Part shown: one piece after another, positions 17,326 to 25,040 of the stretch
Layout of the letters: every line of letters begins with the position of its first letter
Numbering within the stretch: the first letter of the stretch is position 1
Assembly (NCBI RefSeq): GCF_014202995.1
Contig: NZ_JACHIA010000007.1
Span: 62,001 to 126,000, forward strand
Reading direction: 5' to 3'
Length of the DNA stretch: 64,000 bases
Source of the DNA: Longimicrobium terrae
Lineage (GTDB): Bacteria > Gemmatimonadota > Gemmatimonadetes > Longimicrobiales > Longimicrobiaceae
The notes under the pieces: model-generated
Database searches by the model: none
The model's input: only the letters and a program-made list of their open reading frames with translations
Told to the model about the DNA's origin: nothing
Position numbers and translations under genes: made by a program

Positions 17326-18951
17326 GTGACGGAAAACAAGGACATCCCCACCGAAGGCACCGCTCCGGGCACGGACGCGGCGCAGACCGAAACGACGGGC
17401 GCCGCCGCCACCAGCGGGGACACCGGCACGATGCCGACCCCGTCGCCGTCCACGAATCCATCCGCCAGCGGTGCGGACGCCACACCGGTCCCGTCACCGT
17501 CCACGAATCCATCCGCCGGCGGTGCGGACGCCACACCGGTCCCGTCGCCGTCCACGAATCCGCACGCGAGCGGTGCAGACGCGTCGGGCGGTACGTCGGG
17601 CGCTTCGGTTGATGCGGGGACGGGCGGGTCCACGAGCGGCGCGGCGACACCCGCTGTCGATCCCGATCCGACACTCGAATCGCCTTCGACGGCATCGACG
17701 GATGCGGCGGGAACCGGATCGCCTCCGACCGACCCATCGAGCGAGGGATCGGCAGGCGCGGCATCGACGGACGTGACGGGAACCGGATCGGCCCCGGCCG
17801 GCGCCAGCCCGGCGGGATCGGCGGCGACGGAAGCTTCGGCGACCGGATCGCCCGCGGCGGACGCGGCTGCTACGGCGGCGTTCTCTCCCGAGGTGGGCGT
17901 GGCGAACGTGGGATCGGGTCTGCCGCCGGTAGACGGCTCGGCCTCCACGGACACGGCGGCCAGCGGATCGGAATCCACGGATGCCGCCACCGCGGGCGTG
18001 GCTTCGACCGCCACCGCCGTGAGCGGGGATCTGGGATCGACGGACGCGGCGGGAACGGGATCGTCGTCGACCGACGTGGCCGGAGCCGGATCATCGACGG
18101 ACGTGGCGGGAGCCGGATCGGGGTCGGCGGATGCGACCGGATCGGCTACGACCGACGCGAGCGGTTCGGCTTCGACGGAGGCCATCGGAACCGGATCATC
18201 GAGCGATGTGGCGGGAACTGGATCGGCGCCCGTGGATGCGAGCGGAACCGCATCGACCGGAACGGACGCCAGCGGATCGTCCTCGGCGGGCGTAAGCACT
18301 GGATCGGTGTCGACGGATGCGGCCGCAAGTGGATCGACGTCCACCGATGCCGCTGGCTCGGGCGCGGCATCGACTGACGCTTCGGGCTCGGCATCAACCG
18401 GAACGCCGGTGGCGGCAGATGCGTCGGCGGCGGGAACGCCGGCCGCCGGAGATGCGGCCGCGACCGGAAGCACGGCGGTGGCGGGAGATGTGGCGGCTGG
18501 CGCGGCTGCGGGTGCGTCCACCGAGGCGGGCGCGGCGTCCACCGGGGCGGCGACGACAGATGCGGCCGCGGCTGGCGCGTCTGCGGCGGGTACGGGTACG
18601 GCTCCCACCACGGATGCCGCGGCGGCGAGCGGGCCGTTGAAGTCGGACCGGATTCAGCTGGTGGACGAAAGCGGAAAGTCCGTCACCGTGGGCGTGCGCA
18701 CGCCGCTGGGCAAGCACGTGGTCCGGCAGTTTGGCGAGGACGCCAACGTGTGGGACACGGAACAGTGCGTCCTGGAGCGCGGCCCCGACGGCACCTGGCA
18801 GGTCACGCCCGTGGCGGGAACTACCAATGAGACACTGGTCAACGGCGAGCCCGTCACCCTGCCGCGTCCGCTGAACGCGGGCGACGTGGTGGCGGTGGGG
18901 CGCGCGGCCAAGGGCATCGCCAAGCTGCCGCTCACCGTGAAGCCGGCCTGA
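17326..18951 (+). CDS. Ser/Thr/Ala-rich low-complexity protein with C-terminal FHA-like domain
   Basis: The 541-residue protein begins at a GTG with GGAG 7 bases upstream. About 435 residues are disordered and made of Ser, Thr, Ala, Asp and Gly. They include three 17-residue PSPSTNPSASGADATPV-type repeats and many TDAAGTGS-like units. The last 100 residues form an FHA-like domain nearly identical in layout to that of the preceding kinase (RTPLGKHVVRQFGED, TTNETLVNGE, GDVVAVGRAAKG). The dense Ser/Thr content makes it an attractive substrate for the neighbouring kinase, but this is an inference. No signal peptide or membrane segment is seen. It ends 4 bases before the next gene. Confidence 0.8.
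   Translation: MTENKDIPTEGTAPGTDAAQTETTGAAATSGDTGTMPTPSPSTNPSASGADATPVPSPSTNPSAGGADATPVPSPSTNPHASGADASGGTSGASVDAGTGGSTSGAATPAVDPDPTLESPSTASTDAAGTGSPPTDPSSEGSAGAASTDVTGTGSAPAGASPAGSAATEASATGSPAADAAATAAFSPEVGVANVGSGLPPVDGSASTDTAASGSESTDAATAGVASTATAVSGDLGSTDAAGTGSSSTDVAGAGSSTDVAGAGSGSADATGSATTDASGSASTEAIGTGSSSDVAGTGSAPVDASGTASTGTDASGSSSAGVSTGSVSTDAAASGSTSTDAAGSGAASTDASGSASTGTPVAADASAAGTPAAGDAAATGSTAVAGDVAAGAAAGASTEAGAASTGAATTDAAAAGASAAGTGTAPTTDAAAASGPLKSDRIQLVDESGKSVTVGVRTPLGKHVVRQFGEDANVWDTEQCVLERGPDGTWQVTPVAGTTNETLVNGEPVTLPRPLNAGDVVAVGRAAKGIAKLPLTVKPA
17440..17592 (+). repeat. 51-bp in-frame tandem repeat
   Basis: Three copies (17440, 17491 and 17542, the last diverged) each encode a 17-residue PSPSTNPSASGADATPV-type unit within the low-complexity FHA-like protein. 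Confidence 0.85.
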
Positions 18952-18955
18952 GCGG

Positions 18956-19348
18956 ATGGCGTGGAAATGCCCGCAGTGCGGCTTTGTTCACGAGGACGAA
19001 GCCGCCCTGCGATGCGAGGCGTGCGGGTTTGTGCGCGGGATCGGCAAGCTGGTGCTGGTGGCCGAGCAGACTACCCGCCGGCTGACCATCGGCGTGGACA
19101 CGCCTGTCGGAAAAGAACTGCTGGAGACGTTCGCGGGCGATGACCACGTGTACGCGGCCGATCCGCAGTTTCTGCTGGCGCGCAACGCGGCGGCGGGCGG
19201 CTGGAGCATCGCGCCCGCGCCCGGGGCAAAGAATCCAACGTTCCTGAACGGCGCGGCGCTGGGCACGGCCCCGGCGCCGCTGGAGCCGGGCGCGGTGATA
19301 TCCATCGGCCCCACCCGACTGCGACTGCGCGTAGAAAGCGAACCGTGA
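18956..19348 (+). CDS. Zinc-ribbon protein with FHA-like domain
   Basis: The 130-residue protein starts with a rubredoxin-like zinc ribbon with C5, C8, C20 and C23 (WKCPQCGF, LRCEACGF). It is followed by an FHA-like domain (about 31-130) of the same type as in the two upstream genes (TPVGKELLETFAGDD, NPTFLNG, LEPGAVISIG). It begins 4 bases after the previous stop, and its own TGA overlaps the GTG start of the phosphatase gene, so translation is likely coupled. It is cytoplasmic. It may bridge phosphorylated partners to the phosphatase. Confidence 0.82.
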   Translation: MAWKCPQCGFVHEDEAALRCEACGFVRGIGKLVLVAEQTTRRLTIGVDTPVGKELLETFAGDDHVYAADPQFLLARNAAAGGWSIAPAPGAKNPTFLNGAALGTAPAPLEPGAVISIGPTRLRLRVESEP

Positions 19349-20859
19349 CGGACAGCCATCATCAGCCCCACGAAGGGGTTACGCCGGAAGGCGCCCCGGT
19401 TCCGGAAACGGCGGTGGAACCATCGTCGTCCGCGATGGAATCAGGAGCACCGTCCACGGAGCCGGGCGCAATCGATCCGTCTTCCGACACCGGCGACACG
19501 GACGCGATCTCCAATTCCGATGCCGCCCCGCTAGCCGAAGAAGCGGTTTCGGCGGAGCGCGCGTCCATTGAGGGTGATCGCGCGGACGGTGCGGCGGCCG
19601 CGGATCGATCGGCATCCACCGAACCGTCGCTGTCCGCTCCAGTGGCGTCGGTCAGCGCACCCGCATCTGACTCGGCCGTGCCGGCTCCGGCACCATCATC
19701 CAGTGCACACGCAACGAATTCCGCCACGCCGGATGCGGAACCCAGCCGCACGGACCTGCCCGCATCCGATGCGCCGCCGGTGAGTTCGGCCAACGTGCTG
19801 GACGTGCGCGGGCTGGACTGGGGCGCCGTCGCGGACGCGGTGGCCAACGCCATCGACGGAGAGCGCGCGGAGCGCATCATCGCGCGGATGGAGGAGCGGC
19901 TGGCGGGCGGCGGGCCGCTGGGGCTGGCGTTCGAGGAGTCCGCCGCCGGCCCGGACGACAAGGCCATCCAGGTGGGCGAGGACTGGCCCGTGGGCGAGGT
20001 GTGGTTCGTGGGCGACCTGCACGGCGACCTGCTGGCGCTGGAGGCCGCGCTGCAGCACATCGACCGCAGCGGCGGCGGCCCGGATTCGCGCATCGTCTTT
20101 CTGGGCGACCTGTTCGATGATGGCATCCACGCGGCGGAAGTCGTGCTGCGCGTCTTTGAGCTCCTGCTGGACGGGCCGATGCGCATCACCGTCGTCACCG
20201 GCAACCACGACGAGGGACTGACGTTCCGCGACGGGCGGTTCGAGTCCAGCGTCATTCCGTCGGACTTTACCGACTGGCTGAACGAGCAGTCCGGTTCCGG
20301 CCACCCGTGGGCCGATCGGCTGGGGCGCGTGATCATCCGCTTCTTTGCGCGCGCTCCGCGGGCCCTCTTCTTTCCCGACGGGCTGCTGGTGGCGCACGGC
20401 GGCATTCCGCACACGGATCTGCACGCGGAGCTGGCGGAAAAGGGGGACTTCAACGATCCGCGCGTGCTGCAGGACTTTGTGTGGCTGCGGGCGCATCCGC
20501 GGGCCCGCAAGCGCATTCCCAACCGCACCACGCGCGGCAGCGAGTTCGGCCGCGAGGACTTTGCGGCGTTCTGCGCACTCGCCACGCGCCTGGGCCGTCC
20601 CTTGAGCCGCATGCTGCGCGGGCACGACCACGTGGAGGACCGCTTCGCGGACTTTCCCGCGTGGAGCGCGCATCCCGCGCTCACCATCAACACGCTGGGC
20701 CACCGCCTGCCGCGCGAGGTGTTCGGCCCGTACGAGCGCGTTCCGGTAATCGCGCGCTGGGTGCGCGGCGAGCTGCCGGAGGTGCGGCGCCTGTTCATTC
20801 CGCCGGAGCTGACGCGGCAGGTGTATCCCGAGCCCGCCGCCGCGGAGGAAGGCTCGTGA
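19345..20859 (+). CDS. PPP-family metallophosphatase with disordered Ser/Pro N-terminus
   Basis: The 504-residue protein starts at a GTG overlapping the previous TGA. Residues 1-150 are Ser/Ala/Pro-rich and disordered. The calcineurin-like domain follows, with GDLHG at 223-227, GDLFDDG at 254-260 (usually GDxxDRG), GNHDE at 286-290 (usually GNHE), H351 in VAHGGIPH and H427 in RGHDHVED, so all metal ligands are present. It is expected to be a metal-dependent protein phosphatase opposing the kinase at 15727. Known VWA-kinase triads use PP2C phosphatases, so a PPP enzyme here is unusual. Its TGA overlaps the GTG of the next gene. Confidence 0.85.
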   Translation: MTDSHHQPHEGVTPEGAPVPETAVEPSSSAMESGAPSTEPGAIDPSSDTGDTDAISNSDAAPLAEEAVSAERASIEGDRADGAAAADRSASTEPSLSAPVASVSAPASDSAVPAPAPSSSAHATNSATPDAEPSRTDLPASDAPPVSSANVLDVRGLDWGAVADAVANAIDGERAERIIARMEERLAGGGPLGLAFEESAAGPDDKAIQVGEDWPVGEVWFVGDLHGDLLALEAALQHIDRSGGGPDSRIVFLGDLFDDGIHAAEVVLRVFELLLDGPMRITVVTGNHDEGLTFRDGRFESSVIPSDFTDWLNEQSGSGHPWADRLGRVIIRFFARAPRALFFPDGLLVAHGGIPHTDLHAELAEKGDFNDPRVLQDFVWLRAHPRARKRIPNRTTRGSEFGREDFAAFCALATRLGRPLSRMLRGHDHVEDRFADFPAWSAHPALTINTLGHRLPREVFGPYERVPVIARWVRGELPEVRRLFIPPELTRQVYPEPAAAEEGS

Positions 20860-21545
20860 AGCGCGTCGTGGACCGGTGCCCCAACTGCGGCGTGGAGCAC
20901 GACGACGCTCTGGGCGGCACGTGCGAGGTGTGCGGAACGGAGCTGCGCTTCTGGTGCCGGGTGCACAGCCGGGAGATCGGGTGGCTGGATGCGCCCGAGT
21001 GCGCGCGCTGCGCAGCGGAACCGGGCGCGCGCCGCCCGTCCGCGCCGCCGCCCACGGCACCCGTGCCCGCACCGTTGCCGCCACGCGAGCGCGTCCCCGA
21101 ACCTCGCGCGGAGCGTGCGCCCGAGCCCGACTCCACGGCGGAGACGCGCTGGCGCAGCCGCATCCGCGTGCCGGCCGGCGAGCCGCCCCCACCACCGCCG
21201 GAGTACGCGCCCCCTCCGCGGGAGTACGCACCGGAGCCGCCGTTCGCGGGCCGCGACCCGCGCGACGTCGTGCGCGAAGGCGCGGAGGAGCTGCGGCCGT
21301 ACGTGGTTTCGGGCGCGACCTTCGCGTTCCGCCTGGTGCGCGCGCTGATCTCGGTGCTGCGCTTCGTATTCGTGGGCGTGGTGATCGGCGCGATCGCGGG
21401 TGGGGGCATTGCCTACAACCAGGGCGGCGACCTGATCTATCCGCTGGTGTCGGGAGCGATCATCGGTGGCGGGATCGGGTTGTTCGCCGGGGTGATTGCC
21501 GCCATCCGCATCCTCTTCGGCTCGGAAGGACGAACGCGCGTCTGA
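20856..21545 (+). CDS. Zinc-ribbon protein with glycine-zipper membrane segments
   Basis: The 229-residue protein starts at a GTG overlapping the phosphatase stop. It has an N-terminal zinc ribbon (C8, C11, C23, C26) and a second Cys/His set in FWCRVHSREIGW and PECARC. A Pro-rich disordered linker (about 50-135) leads to two C-terminal hydrophobic segments rich in Gly (FVFVGVVIGAIAGGGIAYN, SGAIIGGGIGLFAGVIAAI) typical of glycine-zipper membrane anchors. It probably fixes the kinase/phosphatase module at the inner membrane. It is the last gene of the set and is followed by a hairpin terminator at 21570. Confidence 0.78.
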   Translation: MKRVVDRCPNCGVEHDDALGGTCEVCGTELRFWCRVHSREIGWLDAPECARCAAEPGARRPSAPPPTAPVPAPLPPRERVPEPRAERAPEPDSTAETRWRSRIRVPAGEPPPPPPEYAPPPREYAPEPPFAGRDPRDVVREGAEELRPYVVSGATFAFRLVRALISVLRFVFVGVVIGAIAGGGIAYNQGGDLIYPLVSGAIIGGGIGLFAGVIAAIRILFGSEGRTRV

Positions 21546-21569
21546 GGCGGATGACGGATGGAGGCAGGG

Positions 21570-21608
21570 AGGGCCGGCGGGGCGGATGCCCGCCGGCCCT
21601 TCTGCGTT
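21570..21608 (+). terminator. Terminator of the kinase/FHA/phosphatase operon
   Basis: A 12-base stem (AGGGCCGGCGGG with CCCGCCGGCCCT, 7-base loop) is followed by TCTGCGTTT. It lies 25 bases past the last gene of the operon. Confidence 0.75.
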
Positions 21609-21686
21609 TCATCCACCGGGATGGATACGGAGGATGGCGGGTCGCGTGCGGTGGCGGAGCGAGGCGGGGCGGCGTAGAATCCGCGC

Positions 21687-22133
21687 ATGGCAGATGACCT
21701 TCGCGCCCGCGCCGACGAACGGTTCGCGCGTGCCCTCGAGCAGAGCGGCGCGCGTGATCCGCGCAACTTCTTTCGCGACTGGATGCGCGACCTCAAGGCG
21801 CGCGACGCGGAGGCGTACCGGCGCGCGCTGGCGTACTTCAACGACGTACTGATCCCCACCGTGGCGCGGGACGATTCGGACCCGGTGGCGGAGTGGCTGG
21901 AGTACGGCCGCGTGCTGGCGGATCTGTCCACGCCGGGCCGGGCCATGCAGTTCGACACCACCGGCCGCGCCACGCCGTATGCGCGGCCGGTGCCGCCGGA
22001 CCACATGGTGCTGCACGTGCCCGCGCAGGCCACCGCGCCCGCGCTGGTGCTGGGGATTCCGCCCAGGCTCTCGCTGCACCAGCGCGCCGCGTACGATCTG
22101 CTGGTGAGGCAATCGCTGGGGGAAAAGCGGTAG
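21687..22133 (+). CDS. Conserved-looking hypothetical protein
   Basis: The 148-residue protein has an N-terminal helical half rich in Arg/Asp/Glu (DERFARALEQ, NFFRDWMRDLKARD) and a C-terminal half rich in Pro and hydrophobics (DHMVLHVPAQATAPALVLGI). No signal peptide, membrane segment or known motif was recognised. The start at 21687 fits the balanced composition, and there is no earlier in-frame alternative with a better site. It stands alone after the terminator of the phospho-signalling operon and before a repeat-rich gap. Confidence 0.65.
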   Translation: MADDLRARADERFARALEQSGARDPRNFFRDWMRDLKARDAEAYRRALAYFNDVLIPTVARDDSDPVAEWLEYGRVLADLSTPGRAMQFDTTGRATPYARPVPPDHMVLHVPAQATAPALVLGIPPRLSLHQRAAYDLLVRQSLGEKR

Positions 22134-22263
22134 GGGAAGTGCGTGAGTGCTGGGTGCGTTAGTGCGTTAGTGCGGGGGATGAGGAACGGGGGCGAGGCGG
22201 TTGAGGGCGGTTGGGGGCGAGAGGGTTCGCCTGATTTGCGGAAGGTTGTGCGGCGGCTGGCTG

Positions 22264-22337
22264 TGGCCCTCACCCCGCGCGCTGCGCGCGACGACCCTCT
22301 CCCACGAACAGATGTGGGAGAGGGAGCACACCCCAGA
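22264..22337 (+). repeat. Interspersed repeat, module A
   Basis: TGGCCCTCACCCCGCG... with the palindromic core CCTCTCCCAC...GTGGGAGAGG, ending in GAGCACACCCCAGAT. Near-identical copies occur at 56275 and 59852. Confidence 0.85.
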
Positions 22338-22381
22338 TCGGAGGGGGGACGGGTTCGGAGCGTGTCCGCGGATTGCTGCCC

Positions 22382-22431
22382 GGCGGTTGAAACCGCGCCT
22401 CGAAAAACACGAAGTCCGCCTGCGCGGACTG
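22382..22431 (+). repeat. Interspersed repeat, module B
   Basis: GGCGGTTGAAACCGCGCCTC followed by GAAAAACACGAAGTCCGCCT and GCGCGGACTG. Related copies occur at 53878, 53997, 59969 and (reverse) 62852. Confidence 0.85.
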
Positions 22432-22461
22432 CGCCCCGGCAGTGTCTGTTGATCCCCAACG

Positions 22462-22539
22462 CAGTTGAAGCCCCGAACCGGACGTGCCAGCGGCCGGTGT
22501 CGGGGCTTACCGCTGTTTGAGCGGCGGATTCATTCGCTC
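22462..22539 (+). repeat. Interspersed repeat, module C
   Basis: It begins CAGTTGAAGCCCCGAACC and ends GAGCGGCGGATTCATTCGCTC. The outer parts can pair (GAAGCCCCG with CGGGGCTT) around a variable centre. Confidence 0.85.
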
Positions 22540-22597
22540 AAGATCATTCGCTCGCGAGCGATTCTCCGCCCGACGCACCAGACCATCCACCGCGCCC

Positions 22598-22661
22598 AAC
22601 CCTCCCCCAGTCTTTTTTGGGGGAGGGTGGGCGAGTAGTACGAGCCCGGGTGGGGGCCGCC
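22598..22661 (+). repeat. Interspersed repeat, module D
   Basis: AACCCTCCCCCAGTCTTTTT then TGGGGGAGGGTGGGCGAGTA and GTACGAGCCCGGGTGGGGGC. The first half is a hairpin. Near-identical copies are at 56507 and 60183. Confidence 0.85.
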
Positions 22662-22696
22662 CCGACGCCCGCCTGACGCACCGACGTCCATCCCAA

Positions 22697-22731
22697 CAAA
22701 AACGGGCGGCTCCTCGCGGAGCCGCCCGTTT
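22697..22731 (-). terminator. Terminator of the ferritin-like gene pair
   Basis: A perfect 14-base stem (22700-22713 with 22718-22731, 4-base loop) is followed on the minus strand by TTTTTG. It lies 21 bases past the stop of the gene at 22752. Confidence 0.88.
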
Positions 22732-22751
22732 GATCATGCATCCAGCTTCGT

Positions 22752-23780
22752 TCAGGGAAGACCGCGGGCGGCGTCGTCCTTGATGAAGTTGCGGACGATG
22801 GCGATCACCTCGTCCTTGGTCAGCGGCTCGTCAAACGCCTGCGTCGCCGCATTCGTGCGCGCCGTGGAATCGCCGATCACGTCCAGGTTGCTCAGCGTCG
22901 CCGCGTCGATCGTGACCGCCGACGTGCCGTTGAACACCACGTGCTGCGTGTTGCTTTCCGACGTGGCGCCGCCGTAGATCGCGTTCAGCGCGGCCACCAC
23001 CTCGGCCGGCGGATTGGCGATGTTGCCCGCGCCCGCCGCCGCCGCGCCGCCGCCGCGAACGTACCCGCTCAGCCGCAGCGTGGTGTCCGTGGGGTTGATC
23101 CCGCGGCGGATGCGGCGGATCTTGGCCGCGTGGCGCGCTTCCACCGAGTGGATGCGCAGCGCCGATTCCAGCGCGATGTCGGCGTTGTTGTTGCCGTTGA
23201 TCAGCAGGCGTCCGGCCTGGCCCTTGTAGGCCCGCACGCCGGTGTCTTCAAACGCCTGCGTGGCCACGAGCAGAAAGTTCAGCTCGGTGGTGGCCCGCGC
23301 GAACGGCCCGGTGCCGCTGCCGTTGCCGCCCGTGAAGTCGAAGTCCGCCGCCGACATGGCCGCCGGCGTTCCGCCAAACTGCGGAATCACGGCCTTCAGG
23401 AAGTCCACGTGCTGCTGCTCGTGCTTCTGAATCTGCCCCAGCGACTCGCGCGCCGAGGCCGGAATCAGCGCGCGCACCGTGGTGAACGCGTTGTTCTGCG
23501 CGGCCAGTGCGCTGGTTCCCAGCACCGCCTTGTAGAACTCGTTCTCCAGGTTTTCCAGGATGAACGCAAAGTTCAGCACGTCCAGCACGTCGGCGGGCGC
23601 CTGGCCGAACGCGTCCTTGGCCAGCGCGGCCAGCGCCACGGGCACCGAGCCCATCGCCAGGCCCTGCGCCACCATCCGGCTCATCGACGCGCCACGGCGG
23701 AACAGGTCCCGCCGCGACACAACCTCGTCCATGATCTCCGGGTCGATCCCCTCAAGCAGGGATTGCTGCATGTTTTCCAT
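22752..23780 (-). CDS. Tat-exported ferritin-like domain protein
   Basis: The 342-residue protein carries a twin-arginine signal (SRRDLFRRGASMSRMVAQG, about 22-60). A ferritin-like four-helix domain follows, with metal-ligand candidates in NLENEFYKAVL, IQKHEQQHVDFL, AFEDTGVRAYKG and SVEARHAAKIRR. The C-terminal 100 residues are a Gly/Ala-rich region and a final helix. It resembles the Ferritin_2 / DUF4439-like exported proteins. The start at 23780 has GGAG 9 bases upstream; the frame is open earlier. It follows a second ferritin-like gene by 22 bases, so the two are probably co-transcribed. Oxidase, storage or structural function is not decided. Confidence 0.82.
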   Translation of the reverse strand: MENMQQSLLEGIDPEIMDEVVSRRDLFRRGASMSRMVAQGLAMGSVPVALAALAKDAFGQAPADVLDVLNFAFILENLENEFYKAVLGTSALAAQNNAFTTVRALIPASARESLGQIQKHEQQHVDFLKAVIPQFGGTPAAMSAADFDFTGGNGSGTGPFARATTELNFLLVATQAFEDTGVRAYKGQAGRLLINGNNNADIALESALRIHSVEARHAAKIRRIRRGINPTDTTLRLSGYVRGGGAAAAGAGNIANPPAEVVAALNAIYGGATSESNTQHVVFNGTSAVTIDAATLSNLDVIGDSTARTNAATQAFDEPLTKDEVIAIVRNFIKDDAARGLP

Positions 23781-23802
23781 GTGATCGAACTCCTTCGTTC
23801 GC

Positions 23803-24651
23803 TTACGGGTTGACGGGGAAGAAATCGGCCGTGGCCACACCCTGCGCCGCCGAGGGGGCGTTGCTGATGGGCGCCGCCGCCAGCGTGCCGGCCAGGAGCA
23901 GGTTGGTGGACGCCAGCTTGGCGAGCACCGCGCCGGCTTCCAGCTTCACGTCGCGTCCGGTTCCGTCGATGATGTCGTCGCCCGCGAACGAGGTGTTCGC
24001 GTTCACTCCGGCCGGCGGCGCCATGTCGCGCAGGGCGGCCGCGTGACGCGCCTCAACCGAAGCGAACTTGCCCGCCACCAGCAGGTTGCGGGCATCCTGC
24101 AGATACTTGCCGGCACCGTTCAGCGCCGCCACGCCCACGTGCTCGAACAGACGCGCCGAGGCGATGATGCTGGCCTTGCTGGACAGAATGCTGTTCAGCG
24201 TGGTCATGTTGATGGAGCCGCGCAGGTCCGGAAGCGCCTGGCTGCCCAGCGCCGTACGCACGAACTCGCGGTGGATGATCTCGGTGTCGCGCAGGTCCAC
24301 GAACACTTCGCGCTCGTCCGCCGTAAAGCTGCTGAAGGCGGCGCTGCTCACCACCGCGGTGTAGAAAGCGGCTTCCAGCTGCTCGTTGGCGTGCAGCAGG
24401 CGAAAGATGCCCACGTCCGACCGCAGGTCGAACGAAACGCCCGTCACCGGGTCCGGCCCGTCGGTAGGCCCGTCGTAGCCCGGAATGGTGATTTCCCGCC
24501 GCTCGCAGGCGCCAAACACGGACGGCAGCATCACCACCGTTCCGCCGGCCAGCAGCGTCCGCACGAACGACCGTCGCGTGGCGGGAAACATCAGCTCCGT
24601 CGCACTGCCGATCACCATCGGTTCGTCCTGATCCCCGTCTTTCTTGTGCAT
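23803..24651 (-). CDS. Exported ferritin-like domain protein
   Basis: The 282-residue protein has a Tat-like signal (ATRRSFVRTLLAGGTVVMLP) ending at FGAC, so it may be a lipoprotein. The ferritin-like helices include LLHANEQLEAAFYTAVV, RDTEIIHREFVRTAL, ARLFEHVGVAALNG and SVEARHAAALRD, with Glu/His pairs where a di-metal site would be. It is a paralogue of the downstream gene, 22 bases away. The start at 24651 has GGAGG 6 bases upstream. An inverted repeat at 24889-24930 lies in the upstream divergent region. The role is probably extracytoplasmic metal handling or oxidative-stress defence. Confidence 0.82.
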   Translation of the reverse strand: MHKKDGDQDEPMVIGSATELMFPATRRSFVRTLLAGGTVVMLPSVFGACERREITIPGYDGPTDGPDPVTGVSFDLRSDVGIFRLLHANEQLEAAFYTAVVSSAAFSSFTADEREVFVDLRDTEIIHREFVRTALGSQALPDLRGSINMTTLNSILSSKASIIASARLFEHVGVAALNGAGKYLQDARNLLVAGKFASVEARHAAALRDMAPPAGVNANTSFAGDDIIDGTGRDVKLEAGAVLAKLASTNLLLAGTLAAAPISNAPSAAQGVATADFFPVNP

Positions 24652-25040
24652 CTCGTCCTCCCCCTCTGCCGTGGCTAGCCGCTCACCAGGCACGGTCCGG
24701 CTAGCGCGGACCGCACCCGGCGCCCCCGTACGCGGGAGCGCTTCCCTCCAACCCGACCAGAACAGACGACGGTGCGGCCGACCGGACCGGCTCGTGCCGC
24801 GGCGCCATCGCTCCCAAGTCCCTCGTTCTTCGAGGCCCCATCCCCCAGGCCGGAGAAGCCGGGCTAGGGGCAAAGCCTATGCCAACCTTGTGCGTTACAG
24901 ATACATAGGTGGTGCGCTATCTGTCGCACATTTTCAGACTCTTGTATGTCATCTGACCGATGTGCGGGTCGCGTCCCGTCTCCATCGTACGCATGCGGAT
25001 GCTCCGCTGGATCTCTCTTCCCGTTTTTCCTCCCGGTCTC
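24652..25040. other. Divergent regulatory region with inverted repeat
   Basis: This 389-base gap lies between the divergent ferritin-like operon and the glycine-zipper protein gene. It contains several potential hairpins (CCCCCAGGCC...GGGCTAGGGG near 24843-24870) and an AT-richer inverted repeat at 24889-24930. No known riboswitch was recognised. Confidence 0.5.
24889..24930. promoter_or_regulatory. Inverted repeat, possible operator
   Basis: TGTGCGTTACAGATA (24889-24903) is matched by TATCTGTCGCACA (24918-24930) with one 2-base bulge and a 14-base spacer. It lies in the AT-richest part of the divergent region, where promoters are expected. Confidence 0.5.

Noticed and set aside
22590-22662. 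Module D as a simple terminator only
   Set aside because: The hairpin with T run could terminate transcription, but the conserved flank (GGGCGAGTAGTACGAGCCCG) extends well beyond it and is repeated at other loci, so it was listed as a repeat.
24652-25040. Possible riboswitch (GEMM- or cobalamin-like)
   Set aside because: Only short words such as GGGGCAAAGCC resemble known motifs; the conserved cores and pairing order are not present.
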